This document shows positions 8,381 through 17,726 of a stretch of DNA of 63,250 bases, piece by piece. Origin of the DNA: Pseudonocardiales bacterium (GTDB taxonomy: Bacteria; Actinomycetota; Actinomycetes; Mycobacteriales; Pseudonocardiaceae); NCBI GenBank assembly GCA_019241525.1, contig JAFAWY010000137.1, forward strand, positions 1 through 63,250. Direction: 5' to 3'. Numbering within the stretch: position 1 is the first letter of the stretch; the number at the start of each line of letters is the position of its first letter. The translations under genes and the position numbers were made by a program. The notes below the pieces were generated by a model that ran no database searches, was not told the origin of the DNA, and saw nothing but the letters and a program-made list of their open reading frames with translations.

Positions 8381-8708
8381 CGGCCTGTCGTCGGATCGCC
8401 CGGGTCGCCACCGTCGCCGCGCTAACTCCTGCATCACGCGATATCGAACCGCTATCGGATACATGTCCGGCACTGAAGCAGGGCACTAGGGCGAGATGAT
8501 CGGATGGTCATGCCTGCGGGGGGCCTACGGGACCGCTACGCTCGCCAAGATCCTTCGCTCTTCGGACCCTTGACGGTGAGCCTCCGCGGCCGTGTGCGGC
8601 GCTCGTTGCGGCGAGGTGAACCACCTCGCCCGCTCTCCGGGGTCAGCAGCATTACCCGCCGCGGTGGTTCTCACCGCTGGCTCAGGCATCCCTGCTGTGT
8701 TCGAGCGA
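8381..8708. other. Intergenic region downstream of ectB; no ectC
   Basis: No gene is supported. In ectoine operons ectC normally follows ectB, but no ectoine synthase frame exists here on the strand of ectA and ectB. A few short frames show no family character. Confidence 0.5.
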
Positions 8709-9949
8709 TCATCTCAGGGCTCTCTTCACGGATTCGGTGACCACCGCTAGTCCCTCGTCCAGTTCGGCGTCGGTCACGGTGAGCGGCGGCATCAGTTTGA
8801 CCACTTCACCCTTTGAGCCTGAGGTCTCCATCAGCAGGCCTCGCTCGAAGGCGTTGCGGCATACTCGGTCGGCCAGCTTTCTGTTAGGCAGCACCAAGCC
8901 GCGGGCGAGGCCCCGGCCTGCATTGGAGTGTCCTGATAAGTCTCTACCAGCTCGGTCAGCGCCCGGGCAATCTGCTCTCCCTTGGCCAGGGTGCTCTTCT
9001 CTAGCTTGTCGTCACACCAGTAGGTGCGCAGCGCCTCCGCGGACGCGACGAACGCGGGGTTGATTCCCCGGAAGGTGCCGTTGTGCTCGCCCGGCTGCCA
9101 GATGTCTAGTTCCGGCTTGATCAGAGTAATCGCGAGTGGGAGGCCATACCCGCTGAGGGACTTCGACAAGCACACGATGTCCGGGACCAGTCCGGCGATT
9201 TCGAAGCTGAAGAACGGCCCAGTACGACCGCAGCCCATTTGCACATCGTCGACGATGAGCAGGATCCGGTGTCGTTTGCACAGCGCAGCAAGGCCCTGCA
9301 ACCACTCGACGCGGGCGGTGTTGATGCCTCCCTCGCCTTGCACGGTTTCCACGATCACGGCTGCCGGGTCGTCCAGTCCGCTGCCGCTGTCGTCCAGCAG
9401 TCGATTCAAGAAACAGAAATCTGGGATCTGTCCATTGAAGTAGTTGTCATATGGCATGGGCGTGGCGTGTACCAGTGGAATTCCTGCCCCGCCGCGTTTT
9501 GTGGAGTTACCGGTTACGGACAGCGCACCGAGCGTCATGCCATGGAAGGCGTTAGTGAAATAGATGACTGACGGACGGCCGCTCACTTTGCGGGCTAGCT
9601 TGAGCGCGGCCTCCACAGCGGTGGCGCCCGCCGGTCCGGGGAACATCACCTTGTAGTTCAGGCCGCGCGGCCGTAGCACCACGTCCCGCAGCGTGTGGAG
9701 GAAGTCCCGTTTCGCTACAGTGTTCATGTCCAGCGAATGGGTGACCCCGTCGCGTTCCAGATAGTTGAGCAGGGCACGCTTGAGCACCGGATTATTATGG
9801 CCGTAGTTGAGCGCCCCTGCGCCGGCGAAGAAATCGAGATAAGCGCGACCGTTTTCGTCGTACAGACGGCTTCCGGTGGCCCGGTCGAAGATTGTTGGCC
9901 AGCTCCGGCAATAGCTCCGCACCTCGGATTCAAGTGTGAAGGCGTTCAA
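8709..9949 (-). pseudogene. ectB: Frameshifted diaminobutyrate-2-oxoglutarate aminotransferase
   Basis: Class III PLP aminotransferase of the EctB type. The main frame (8831-9949) begins [15 protein letters not shown] and contains GRLYDENG-like entry, the [18 protein letters not shown] segment, the aspartate of [14 protein letters not shown] and the PLP lysine in [11 protein letters not shown]. Near 8915-8930, at GGCCCCGGCC, the frame is lost; the correct C-terminus continues in another frame as [18 protein letters not shown] and METSGSKGEVVKLMPPLT to 8709. One missing base explains it. It lies 59 bases after ectA. Either a true pseudogene or a sequencing error. Confidence 0.8.
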
Positions 9950-10008
9950 AATTTTCCCCTCGGATCCCGATGATGTGGTATGCGATATCGGCGATATCGC
10001 ATACGGGT

Positions 10009-10542
10009 TCAGGCTGGTACCTGCGTGTGGACGAACGAAAGCGGACCTATCCGGAACAACTCCTCGCTGTCGTGTTCGTCCGGGAACTGCGCCGAGTGGA
10101 AAAGTTCTGACCGTTCCACGGTAGCGCCCCAGTGAGCAGCCAGCGCTCCAAACAACCCAATCGAGGCCTCATTCTCCGACGTAATAGTGGTTTCCACGTA
10201 TGTGACCCCGGCTTCTGAAGCGCGCCGCAACACATCGTGGAGGAGGGCAGTAGCGATACCCCGCCCGCGGTGTGCGGTCTGTACCGCGATCTGCCAAATC
10301 ATCAGGGTGTCCGGCACCTGCGGCCGTACATAACCGGTGACGAAACCGACCACGTCCCCGTCTGCCCTGGCGACTGCTGAGGTGCCGGCGAAATCACGAC
10401 ACCACAACAAGTAGGTGTACGAGGAGTTGAGGTCCAATTTTCTGGAATCACACGCGATTCGCCACATCTCCGAACCATCCGAAGTCGAGGGGGCATCGAT
10501 CGTCACCTCTGATCCGGCACAGTGCAGGTTCTTGCTCGACAT
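10009..10542 (-). CDS. ectA: L-2,4-diaminobutyrate acetyltransferase
   Basis: 177-aa GNAT acetyltransferase of the ectoine pathway, transferring acetyl from acetyl-CoA to diaminobutyrate. The EctA hallmark [16 protein letters not shown] is at residues 37-52, and the acetyl-CoA loop is [17 protein letters not shown]. Length matches the family. It is first of the ectA-ectB pair. Since ectB is frameshifted and ectC absent, ectoine cannot be made from this locus alone; the pathway may be decaying or completed elsewhere. The GC content is lower than in the core block. Confidence 0.88.
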   Translation of the reverse strand: MSSKNLHCAGSEVTIDAPSTSDGSEMWRIACDSRKLDLNSSYTYLLWCRDFAGTSAVARADGDVVGFVTGYVRPQVPDTLMIWQIAVQTAHRGRGIATALLHDVLRRASEAGVTYVETTITSENEASIGLFGALAAHWGATVERSELFHSAQFPDEHDSEELFRIGPLSFVHTQVPA

Positions 10543-10616
10543 GCACTAAATGTAACAGACATATTGCACTGCCAGCCAGCTGAATTGGTCACTAATAGTG
10601 CTGCGGCAGAAGATAG

Positions 10617-10835
10617 TCAACGCTGGAGCGGCCAGCTAATGCGGTAGCGCGCTTTCGCGGTCCTCCACAGCTCATCCAGCACCAAGTCGGTGACCGAGTG
10701 CCCGGCCTTGCTGTCGCTGTACTCAGGATATTCTGACGCAGCCGTGCCACCGCTCAGCAGCTTTTTGGCAAGATGTTCTCTCAGAATTGAGAGTGTGACG
10801 ACACGGATTCCATAGTGCGTCCCACCAGCGTGCGA
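10617..10835 (-). pseudogene. Unidentified coding remnant between egtD-like gene and ectA
   Basis: A stop-to-stop frame of about 72 codons with protein-like composition: THYGIRVVTLSILREHLAKK, then ASEYPEYSDSKAGHSVTDLV and LDELWRTAKARYRISWPLQR before the stop. There is no usable start codon or ribosome-binding site, so it looks like the C-terminal end of a lost gene. I do not recognise the family. Its position suggests a deletion between the EgtD-like gene and ectA. Confidence 0.35.
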
Positions 10836-10897
10836 TCAGTTGACGATCCGGCAACTTGTCAGCTCGCACTGAGGCCCCTTGGGGCCGAGTGCTCACT

Positions 10898-11911
10898 TCA
10901 GCATTTTACGAACGCGAAGACACCGTACTGGCGAGGGCCATGCACCCATTCCTTGAGCAAAGAAAAACCATACGATTCAACTTCATTCTTAATCTCGTCT
11001 CGATCAAACTTCACGGCATAGTCGACGATGATCCGCTCGTTCTTCTTAAGTGTAAAGGAAATACCCAGTTTCGGAATCGCGATGTTTTGCTGGGAGGTCG
11101 AATATAAGCCTGCCTCAACGGTGTTGGTGTCAGCGTTGTAGATGCTTGCGTCATAATACCTAGTCAAATCAAAGTTTGCATCGAATAGTCGGTTAATGTG
11201 TGCGAGGCGGTTGATCCGAAAATTTCCCCACAGGCTTTGGCCCGGAGGGTCGACGTATGCTCGTTCAAACTCGGCTACCGTCTTATGCAAGTCGGCGGTC
11301 AAAAGGAACTTGTCTCCCGTCTTGAGGCTGCGAGTGACCATGTTCAGAAACTCACCTCGTTCCACGGGGTCCATATTCCCGATCCCACTGCCAAGAAATG
11401 TGGTAGTGTACGCGTCAGTGACGTTTTCCCTCAGCCAACGCAGTCCCTGATCCCAGGGAGCGGCGATGGCATGGATTGAGAAGTTAAAGTCTGCAAACAG
11501 TCGGTGCGCGCTGACGCGAAGCATTTCCTCACTGATATCGACTGGATAGAATGTGGGCCTATCGCTAGATTTCAACGAGTCGAGCAGATGCCGAGTTTTT
11601 CGGGCGCTACCGCTCCCGAGTTCGATTAGCGTTCGGGTTCCGGTAATGGACATGATGTCGTGCGAGTACTGTTTTAGAAGCTCGGTTTCCACATGGGCGA
11701 GAAAGTACTCAGGTAGCCGCGTGATTGCGTCGAAAAGCTCCGATCCTCGACGGTCATAACCGTAGTGTGAGGGAATCCGTCGTGGTATTCCATGCAGGCC
11801 ATCTCTGAGATCACGCCCGTCAGCGAGAGATGAGCTATCGCCGAGCCGCAGGATGGTGACGTTGGGTTCACGTCTAGTCAATGGTCCACCATTCCTTCTG
11901 GAAGTGTCCAA
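10898..11911 (-). CDS. EgtD-like histidine-type SAM methyltransferase
   Basis: 337 aa, PF10017 family (histidine N-alpha-methyltransferase/EgtD-like). Visible hallmarks are LIELGSGSARKTRHLLDSL, PVDISEEMLRVSA, and FLGSGIGNMDPVERGEFL. The C-terminus has LKKNERIIVDYAVKFDRDEI, different from the usual EgtD substrate-binding end, so the amino substrate may not be histidine. No egtA, egtB, egtC or egtE is nearby, so ergothioneine synthesis from this locus is not supported. Base composition is distinctly AT-richer than the core genes, a sign of transfer. Orientation is shared with ectA/ectB. Confidence 0.75.
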   Translation of the reverse strand: MDTSRRNGGPLTRREPNVTILRLGDSSSLADGRDLRDGLHGIPRRIPSHYGYDRRGSELFDAITRLPEYFLAHVETELLKQYSHDIMSITGTRTLIELGSGSARKTRHLLDSLKSSDRPTFYPVDISEEMLRVSAHRLFADFNFSIHAIAAPWDQGLRWLRENVTDAYTTTFLGSGIGNMDPVERGEFLNMVTRSLKTGDKFLLTADLHKTVAEFERAYVDPPGQSLWGNFRINRLAHINRLFDANFDLTRYYDASIYNADTNTVEAGLYSTSQQNIAIPKLGISFTLKKNERIIVDYAVKFDRDEIKNEVESYGFSLLKEWVHGPRQYGVFAFVKC

Positions 11912-11938
11912 AGCAATGCGGCCACACCGACTATAGCC

Positions 11939-12406
11939 TTATGACACGCCTGTCGAAAGCCAGCGAGGAGTGTCCGTCGAGGACTGACATCTCCTGGTCT
12001 CATAGAGACCGTGGGTGTGGATTACACCCTTGAGGCTGCCTGTCGACCCGCCCGTACCCAGCAGGGTCCGCACCTGCTCACAAGGTGCGGCTGTTCCCCT
12101 TAGAGAACGGACATCGGCCTGCGCCCGCGCCTCGGCGAGCAGATCACGGCCCAGTGGTGCCGGCCCAATGGACAACAAATGCTGGGGTGCTGCCACCGCG
12201 GCCAAGGCTTTCGCCGACGCAGCACATCCAGGATCGAAGATCAGCACCACTGGCCGAGACTCACGAACAAACTCTTCCTGCTCAGGTCGTCCACTATGCT
12301 GCGGGATAAGATCTGACCGGCAGCCAATCAGGTGCGCCGCGAACGGCAAAGCAACCCCAACCAAACGCCCTCGATCTTGACCCGCATTGATCAGCGGGGT
12401 AGGCAC
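11939..12406 (-). pseudogene. Acyl-CoA ligase/AMP-binding enzyme fragment
   Basis: 155-codon frame matching an internal part of ANL-superfamily ligases: GVALPFAAHLIGCRSDLIP, PEQEEFVRESRPVVLIFDPG, and the AMP-binding loop LLGTGGSTGSLKGVIHTHG. Homology ends just after that loop, so the acceptor domain, the catalytic A5 motif and the C-terminal lid lysine are absent. Family members are about 500 aa. A decaying fragment. Confidence 0.75.
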
Positions 12407-12703
12407 TTTGCTGAGCTGCGACGTCTCACATAGGTGGTACGGAAGAGATTCTCACTTGGGGAGGGTCGAGCATTACAGCTCGATCATGTCAGCATTCTGA
12501 TCGCTACTAGCCAGTCGACGTCCTGGCTGCTTACCAGCGTGAGAATCTTCTGTGGCAGCCCACATGAATGATCATGCAAATTTGTCCGATGTCCATCCGG
12601 AGGATCGAAGGTGCGCTTCTCGGCAATACAGGGCGGTCGGCGTCAGGTGCCAGAGGCGACATAGGCGGCGAGGATATAGTTAAGGTGTTGTCGGCCCTGC
12701 TCG
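12407..12703. other. Gene-free stretch with possible diverged repeat
   Basis: No coding frame is supported. GTCTCACATAGG at 12423-12434 is identical to 8258-8269, the point where the aldo/keto reductase stub ends. TGATCATGCAAATTTGTCCG followed by ATGTCCATCCGGA at 12569-12601 faintly resembles the dispersed repeat. Confidence 0.35.
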
Positions 12704-12865
12704 TCACTTCGGGTTGAGCGCGAACGCCGGGATCTGTCTGTCGGTCTTCTTCTGGTACTCGGCGTAGGGCGGAAATGTCCTCACCGCCCGCTCCCACCTT
12801 TCGACCCGCTCAGCGCCCTCGACCTCGCGCGCATTTACGACCAACATACCGCGCGCCACGGTCAT
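12704..12865 (-). pseudogene. Ddn-like nitroreductase C-terminal fragment
   Basis: The frame reads [20 protein letters not shown] then [20 protein letters not shown] and ALNPK before the stop. This matches the last ~50 residues of actinobacterial deazaflavin (F420)-dependent nitroreductase/quinone reductase family proteins (AREVEG...FPxYAxYQxKTxRxIPV). The upstream codons to 12976 do not look homologous, so only the tail remains. Confidence 0.65.
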
Positions 12866-13051
12866 TCCTGTCAGACAGTCCGTGCGAGCGCTGTTTAAAT
12901 CCGCGCTCGGCGGCATTTCAGGATGTTGGCCTGTCCGGCCGCGCGCCGGCCCACTGTCCATGGTCGAGCCGCCCAAGGGGAATGCCCGGCTCTACCAGTT
13001 GGATCTTGAGCTTTGTGCGGCGCGCGGCGCGGCTCGACGATTTCGTGTGGT

Positions 13052-14275
13052 TCACACGGTTACAGGCGGCCGTTCCCGGCTGGCTGCGTCGAGGAGCAGT
13101 TTCGCGGCGACCGTCGCCCCGTCGGTGCGGATTTCGCCGGCCACCGCCCTGGCTCGTGCTCGGGTCTCGGGGGTCAGGGCCGTGGTGAGCGCGGCGGACA
13201 GGGAGTCGGTGGTCGGGGTCGGGCCGTCGTGTGCTGCGCCGATGCCCAGCTTGGCCACTCGGGTGGCCCAGTACGGCTGGTCCGCGATCTGGGGCACGAT
13301 CACCTGGGGCGCACCGGCTCGGGCTGCCGTTGTGGTGGTGCCCGCGCCGCCGTGGTGCACGACGGCGGCCACCCGGCGGAACAGTGACTGCTGGTTGACT
13401 TCCCCGACGACGAAGCAGTCGTCGGCGTCGTCGATCGGGGTCAGGCCAGCCCAGCCGCGGGCGAGCAGGACCCGGCGGCCCTGCGCGCGGCTCGCCTCGA
13501 TAGCCACCCGGGCGATGTCGGTCGGGGTGTGCGCGGCCATGCTGCCGAAGCCCACGTACACCGGTGGCGTGCCGCCGTCCAGGAACGCCTCCAGCTCGTG
13601 CGGGAGCGGGCGGTCGTCCGGCACGATCCACGCCCCGGTCTGCACGACGTCGAGGTCGGTCATTCCTTGCGACGGGCACAGCGTCGCGTCCGCCGCCAGC
13701 CACGGCTGGTCGGTGAGAACGTGGTCGCGAACGTTGTCCACCGGTGGCAGGCCGATCGCCGCCCGGTGCCGGTTGAGCGCCTCGCCGTACAAGCCGTTCA
13801 CCCGCTGGGCGTCCTGCTTCCACAGCACCCGCTTGTCGGTCTCGTCCTGCGGGGACGGCGTGCCCGGCCGCGCCAGCGGAGGGCGGTGCCGCGACGGCAG
13901 CCCGAGGAGGTGGAAGCAGGCGAGCACGTAGTGGATGCCCAGTTTCTCGGCCACATCCCGTGCGCCAGCCGGCATCAGGCCGGTCGCCAGCAGCGCGTCA
14001 CATCCCTCGGCCGCCGCGGTCAGCGTGTCGAACCGCGCGGCGACCAGCTCGGCCGCGAGCCGGAACGCGTCCGGCCGCTCGCCGGTCACCACCGAGCGCA
14101 CCGACGGGCCCAGCGGCACCAACGGCACACCGACACGCTCCAGCAGCGCCGCGAAATCCGCATCCGGCGGCGCGCACACCCGCACGTCCGCGCCGAGCCC
14201 CCGCAACCCCACCGCGAGCCCCGCCAGCGGTTCGACATCCCCGCGCGATCCCCACGCCGTCAACAACACACGCAC
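13052..14275 (-). CDS. GT1-family macrolide/glycopeptide-type glycosyltransferase
   Basis: 407-aa GT-B enzyme that should transfer a sugar from a nucleotide donor to a natural-product or lipid acceptor. The N-terminal domain opens MRVLLTAWGSRGDVEPLAGL. The C-terminal donor-binding site has VVHHGGAGTTTTAARAGAPQ and VIVPQIADQPYWATRVAKLG, typical of the vancomycin GtfA-E and calicheamicin groups. The GTG at 14275 has GGGAG eight bases upstream. No aglycone biosynthesis genes are nearby, so the acceptor is unknown. It is flanked by gene fragments on both sides. Confidence 0.85.
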   Translation of the reverse strand: MRVLLTAWGSRGDVEPLAGLAVGLRGLGADVRVCAPPDADFAALLERVGVPLVPLGPSVRSVVTGERPDAFRLAAELVAARFDTLTAAAEGCDALLATGLMPAGARDVAEKLGIHYVLACFHLLGLPSRHRPPLARPGTPSPQDETDKRVLWKQDAQRVNGLYGEALNRHRAAIGLPPVDNVRDHVLTDQPWLAADATLCPSQGMTDLDVVQTGAWIVPDDRPLPHELEAFLDGGTPPVYVGFGSMAAHTPTDIARVAIEASRAQGRRVLLARGWAGLTPIDDADDCFVVGEVNQQSLFRRVAAVVHHGGAGTTTTAARAGAPQVIVPQIADQPYWATRVAKLGIGAAHDGPTPTTDSLSAALTTALTPETRARARAVAGEIRTDGATVAAKLLLDAASRERPPVTV

Positions 14276-14650
14276 TTCGTGACTCCCATTTTCGCTGGTA
14301 CTGGCTTTCGGCCGACGAATTCTGCGGCACGACCCGGGCCTTGCCGCAAGCCCCCCCAGTCCGCCATACGTTGAAGGTGGTAGGCAGAGGGTCTCCTCGC
14401 CATCGGCATTTCTCGTCCGTTCTGGACCGACAGCCTCCCCGCGACTCGGCGAAACACCCGTTGAAGACCACAGACGGGACCGTTATGGGCATCCTCACCG
14501 AGGTCGGCCACCGCGACCCTGGAACGTCCAGCGCTGTCCTCACCCGGCTGACTGGACACCGGCTGCGGGACTCTCACGCCATGCTCAGACAAAGCGTCGA
14601 ACCAACCTCCTGACGAATCGACCCCGCAACCTCCGGTCATCGGCAGATGA
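14276..14650. other. Upstream region of the glycosyltransferase
   Basis: No supported gene. The region separates the glycosyltransferase from the broken recombinase-like gene, and frames here are shadows without family character. Confidence 0.4.
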
Positions 14651-14714
14651 GTGTGTTCCGGGCCGGACATCGTGGGGAGGGCGGCTCCGGGGTTGTATCG
14701 GTGGTTGGTCGGTT

Positions 14715-15156
14715 CAGGGTCGTGGTCGTCCGTGGGTGTCGCGGGTCGGGATGTCGTGTTGGCGGAGTGTGGCGAGCACGGTGGTGTGGTCGACGCCGAG
14801 GTGTTGGCTGACTCGGGAGAGGGATCAGCCGAGGTGGTAGAGGTGGATGGCGTCATCGACTTGGTCGGGGGATAGGCCGCGGCGGCGCATGAGCACGTCG
14901 TGTCGGTGAAGGATGTTGCTGACCGTTCGCCGTTCGATGCCGAATTGCGCCCCCAGTTCGTACACGGTTGCTCCGTCCTGGTAACCGGCGATGAGTTCCT
15001 GGACCTGGTCGGCATCGAGTTGCCGTGCCCGGCCGGGTTTCGGTCGGTTGACGGGTGGTGGGCCGGTGTGGTGAGGTCGGGTAGTTTCCGGATGAGGGTC
15101 TCTAGTGCTTCTACCTGGGGTTTTGTGTTGTAGTAAGTTCCCCCAAGGTCCACCAC
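14715..15156 (-). pseudogene. Doubly broken recombinase/HTH protein
   Basis: The 5' part reads [20 protein letters not shown] then [15 protein letters not shown]. After a shift of frame near 15050 the protein continues [20 protein letters not shown], a resolvase-type HTH ([20 protein letters not shown]), and [24 protein letters not shown] at 14825-14827 (complement) then replaces an expected Trp codon, followed by SLSRVSQHLGVDHTTVLATL. Two tandem HTH units resemble the C-terminus of actinomycete serine-recombinase relatives. One frameshift plus one nonsense codon indicate inactivation. Confidence 0.65.
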
Positions 15157-15388
15157 TGTCGGTTTCCTGCGGCGTTCTGTGACGACCGTGTCATTGCGCG
15201 AACCGCTGACCGTGACCAGGACTGGCTATATCAGCGTGATCAGGACAGTGGTGTGGACCACGCCGGACGTGTCTCCACCGCAGCTATCGATCCAAATGCG
15301 CATGGTGCTTGTCAGTACCCGCGAATGCAGTAGCCGCAAGATGCTGCCAGCCGCACTAAGCTGTGATTAATCCTGCATTGAGAAAGCG
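15157..15388. other. Intergenic region
   Basis: No supported gene or obvious repeat. It probably contains the promoter for the heptad-repeat membrane protein. Confidence 0.4.
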
Positions 15389-15865
15389 GTGGTGGAGTTG
15401 GCGAGGACGGATGCTCGGGCCGGGGGAGCTGGGCTGTTCAACGTTGTCAGTGTTGTAGTCCTCATTGTCGGCGTGGTCGTGATCGGTATAGCGGCTGCCC
15501 TACTGGCCCGCACGTTGGCGGCGGCACAGAGCATCGACAAGAAGGCGCAGACTATCGCGACTAACGCTGGCAAGATCAATGTTGCGACTGACCCGGTCGT
15601 CGAGTTGAACCGGACCAACGAGCTTGCATCGTCGATTTTGACCAGTGCTAAGCCACTTCAAGACCTGCTCAACACGACCGACGCCACTGCCCGTGACATC
15701 GCTGGCCTGGCGAAGTCGATCAACTCAACTGCGCAGACCATCAACAACACGGCTGACACCATTAACCACACAGCTGGCACGATCAACCACACGGCTGGCA
15801 CGATCGACCACACGGCTGGCACGATCAACCACACGACAGGCACGATCAACAAGAGCGCGTCGTAG
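15389..15865 (+). CDS. Membrane-anchored heptad-repeat protein
   Basis: 158 aa from GTG 15389 (GTG 15392 is equally possible). One N-terminal transmembrane helix covers about residues 17-43 (LFNVVSVVVLIVGVVVIGIA and on). The rest is a predicted extracellular coiled coil rich in Ala, Thr, Asn and Ile. Residues 117-152 form perfect seven-residue repeats of the type TINHTAG, five in a row, encoded by 21-base tandem repeats. Function unknown; it resembles surface rods or signalling linkers lacking an output domain. It stands alone. Confidence 0.65.
   Translation: MVELARTDARAGGAGLFNVVSVVVLIVGVVVIGIAAALLARTLAAAQSIDKKAQTIATNAGKINVATDPVVELNRTNELASSILTSAKPLQDLLNTTDATARDIAGLAKSINSTAQTINNTADTINHTAGTINHTAGTIDHTAGTINHTTGTINKSAS
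15737..15841 (+). repeat. 21-bp tandem repeat inside a coding region
   Basis: Five consecutive 21-base units with consensus ACGATCAACCACACGGCTGG plus C, coding for TINHTAG. Unit 1 has NNTAD, unit 4 has an Asp codon and unit 5 ends in TTG. Reading frame is preserved, so copy number could vary by slippage without frameshift. This is not a CRISPR array because there are no spacers. Confidence 0.85.
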
Positions 15866-16301
15866 GGCTGGGAGCCACAGGGGCCACGGCGCAAGTCAAA
15901 TATCTAAGCCGCATGCCTTCGGCCAGCTGACTCGGGTAGTGCCGCGCAGTGTGATCGGTCAGTGACCTGGCCTCCAGTGCGTCGCCTGCGGCGTCAGCTG
16001 GTGCTCTGTTTGCGCGGGGACTGCTGTGTGACCGTGAGTAGTCGACTGCTCACTCCTTGACTACAGTGGTCTGGCGATCTAGGCTGGCTTCCCGGTCGGG
16101 GACCGTACCCATCGAGGGGGTCTTCCTGCCCGAATCTTGTATCTGATGCCACTTGACCATGCTCGTGTTTATTCGAACGTTCAGTCGGTACATGGTTTGG
16201 CACCTCCCGCGTGACTGATTGCTGTAGATTATGTCGGCAAACGTGCTCAGTATCGGTTCGGCTCTGTGGGCTGGCATGTCTATCTGGAGAGCCGCAAAAT
16301 G
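15866..16301. other. Intergenic region
   Basis: About 430 bases between the heptad-repeat protein and the DUF6777-like gene. No supported gene on either strand. GGAGA at 16288-16292 belongs to the downstream gene. Confidence 0.45.
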
Positions 16302-17666
16302 AATATTCGCTCGTTGTACGCCCATCGGACGCTGTTGTCCTTACTGGTCGCCGCAGCCCTGGCGGTGGCCTCCCTCACCATCCTGGTAATTCGCCAACAG
16401 GCATCTCATGCGGACGGTCAAGTCTTTCTCCAAGCGGGCGGTAGCGTGGGTCCAAATCCATTTGTTCCCCTCGCGGTCGCACCCCCTGGCGCGCCCGCGG
16501 ACCAGGGCGGTCGCGGTGCGCCTTTGCAGCCGGCGGCCAGTACCGACGACCCGATGCACTGCGATCGTGACAAGCTCGCCTCGTACCTAACCGCCAATCC
16601 GCAAGTGAGTGGCGCGTGGTTGCGCGCGCTCAACTTTGATCGCACGCTGAGCTGGAGCGGCGGCCGCCGACTCGATGTTCAACAGATTCCGTCTTACTTG
16701 CGCGAACTCGCTCCGCGTCGCCTCACAGAGGACCTCGGGGTCACGAATTATCAATTCACCAACGGTGCCGCCCTGGCTGTGCAATCGGTCCTGGAAAAGG
16801 GTACTGCGGTCCTGGTCGACGCCACGGGTATTGCCCGAGTTCGATGCGTATGTGGAAACCCGTTGACGCCTATGGTGCAACTGAAGGTGCAGCCGATTTA
16901 TCGGGGTACGCCATGGCCCAATTTCCAACCTCAACGCGTGGTCGTCACTCAAGGTGGGGTGCCTAGTCAAGGGCAGCCGCCTGCTCGTGCGCCAGTCCAG
17001 CCACAGTCACCGGACCACGATCAGCAGTCGATTCCGCAGCATTGGCATGACCATTCGGCCCAGCCACCGCCGTATGCAGAGCAGCCCGGTCGACCGGATG
17101 AGCCCCCGTACCGGGATGAACACCAGGACCCGGACGAGCCGGGACGCCCTGACGGATCACCACACTGGGGCAAGCCCGGCCCCGACGGGCTGCCGCGGCA
17201 TTACCCCGACTCCCCACGACCCCCCGATCCCCCGCGACGGTCTGAGCAGCCGCATCACGTCCCGGCGCCGGATGTGCCGAAGCATCCGGACGAGACCTCT
17301 ATGCCCGATCGGCCCAAGCACACGGACATGCCGCCTTCGGCTGACAAGGACAAGCCGGCGGATATCCGACCGGCCGGCTCGAATACCGCGGGCCGTCCTG
17401 TACAACATGGTTCGGACCCAGACAGATCGGTGCATCCAGGCAGCCCGGCACGTCCCGGCAGCGGAGCGCATGACAACGACCTACCGCGGGAGCACCCCGG
17501 GCGACAGGACCGTTCTGATAAGCCGGCGCAGAGAGTCGTTGCCGGCTCCCCGGATCAGCGGGTACAGCCCGGAAAAGACAAGCCCGGCAATGAGGACAAC
17601 TTACGGACGCAGCGTACTTCGCGAGGATCTGATACCGGTGCCCATCGGGCTCAAGGGGATCACTGA
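16302..17666 (+). CDS. DUF6777-like secreted/membrane protein with proline-rich tail
   Basis: 454 aa from ATG 16302, preceded by GGAGA; an in-frame GTG is at 16266. An N-terminal hydrophobic segment, LLSLLVAAALAVASLTILVI, is a signal anchor. Residues about 40-210 match the DUF6777 pattern: GPNPFVPLAVAPPG, a Cys in MHCDRDKLASYLTANPQVSG, LRELAPRRLTEDLGVTNYQF, and a C-x-C-GNP element (RVRCVCGNPLTP). The remaining half is disordered, rich in Pro, Asp, His, Gln and Arg. Function unknown; the location is probably outside the membrane. It appears monocistronic. Confidence 0.75.
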   Translation, partial: NIRSLYAHRTLLSLLVAAALAVASLTILVIRQQASHADGQVFLQAGGSVGPNPFVPLAVAPPGAPADQGGRGAPLQPAASTDDPMHCDRDKLASYLTANPQVSGAWLRALNFDRTLSWSGGRRLDVQQIPSYLRELAPRRLTEDLGVTNYQFTNGAALAVQSVLEKGTAVLVDATGIARVRCVCGNPLTPMVQLKVQPIYRGTPWPNFQPQRVVVTQGGVPSQGQPPARAPVQPQSPDHDQQSIPQHWHDHSAQPPPYAEQPGRPDEPPYRDEHQDPDEPGRPDGSPHWGKPGPDGLPRHYPDSPRPPDPPRRSEQPHHVPAPDVPKHPDETSMPDRPKHTDMPPSADKDKPADIRPAGSNTAGRPVQHGSDPDRSVHPGSPARPGSGAHDNDLPREHPGRQDRSDKPAQRVVAGSPDQRVQPGKDKPGNEDNLRTQRTSRGSDTGAHRAQGDH

Positions 17667-17726
17667 AGTCTACCCATTCGAGCACCGCATGTTCATTTTT
17701 TGTTCATCAAGGCGCAGGATTCTTGT

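Noticed and set aside
10898-11911. Ergothioneine cluster
   Set aside because: Only an EgtD-like gene is present; egtA, egtB, egtC and egtE are missing and the C-terminal region differs.
8258-12434. Shared GTCTCACATAGG at 8258 and 12423 as an element boundary
   Set aside because: Only 12 bases match and flanks diverge at once; kept as a note, not called as a repeat.
15737-15841. CRISPR-like direct repeats
   Set aside because: Repeats are contiguous, have no spacers and translate in frame as TINHTAG heptads.
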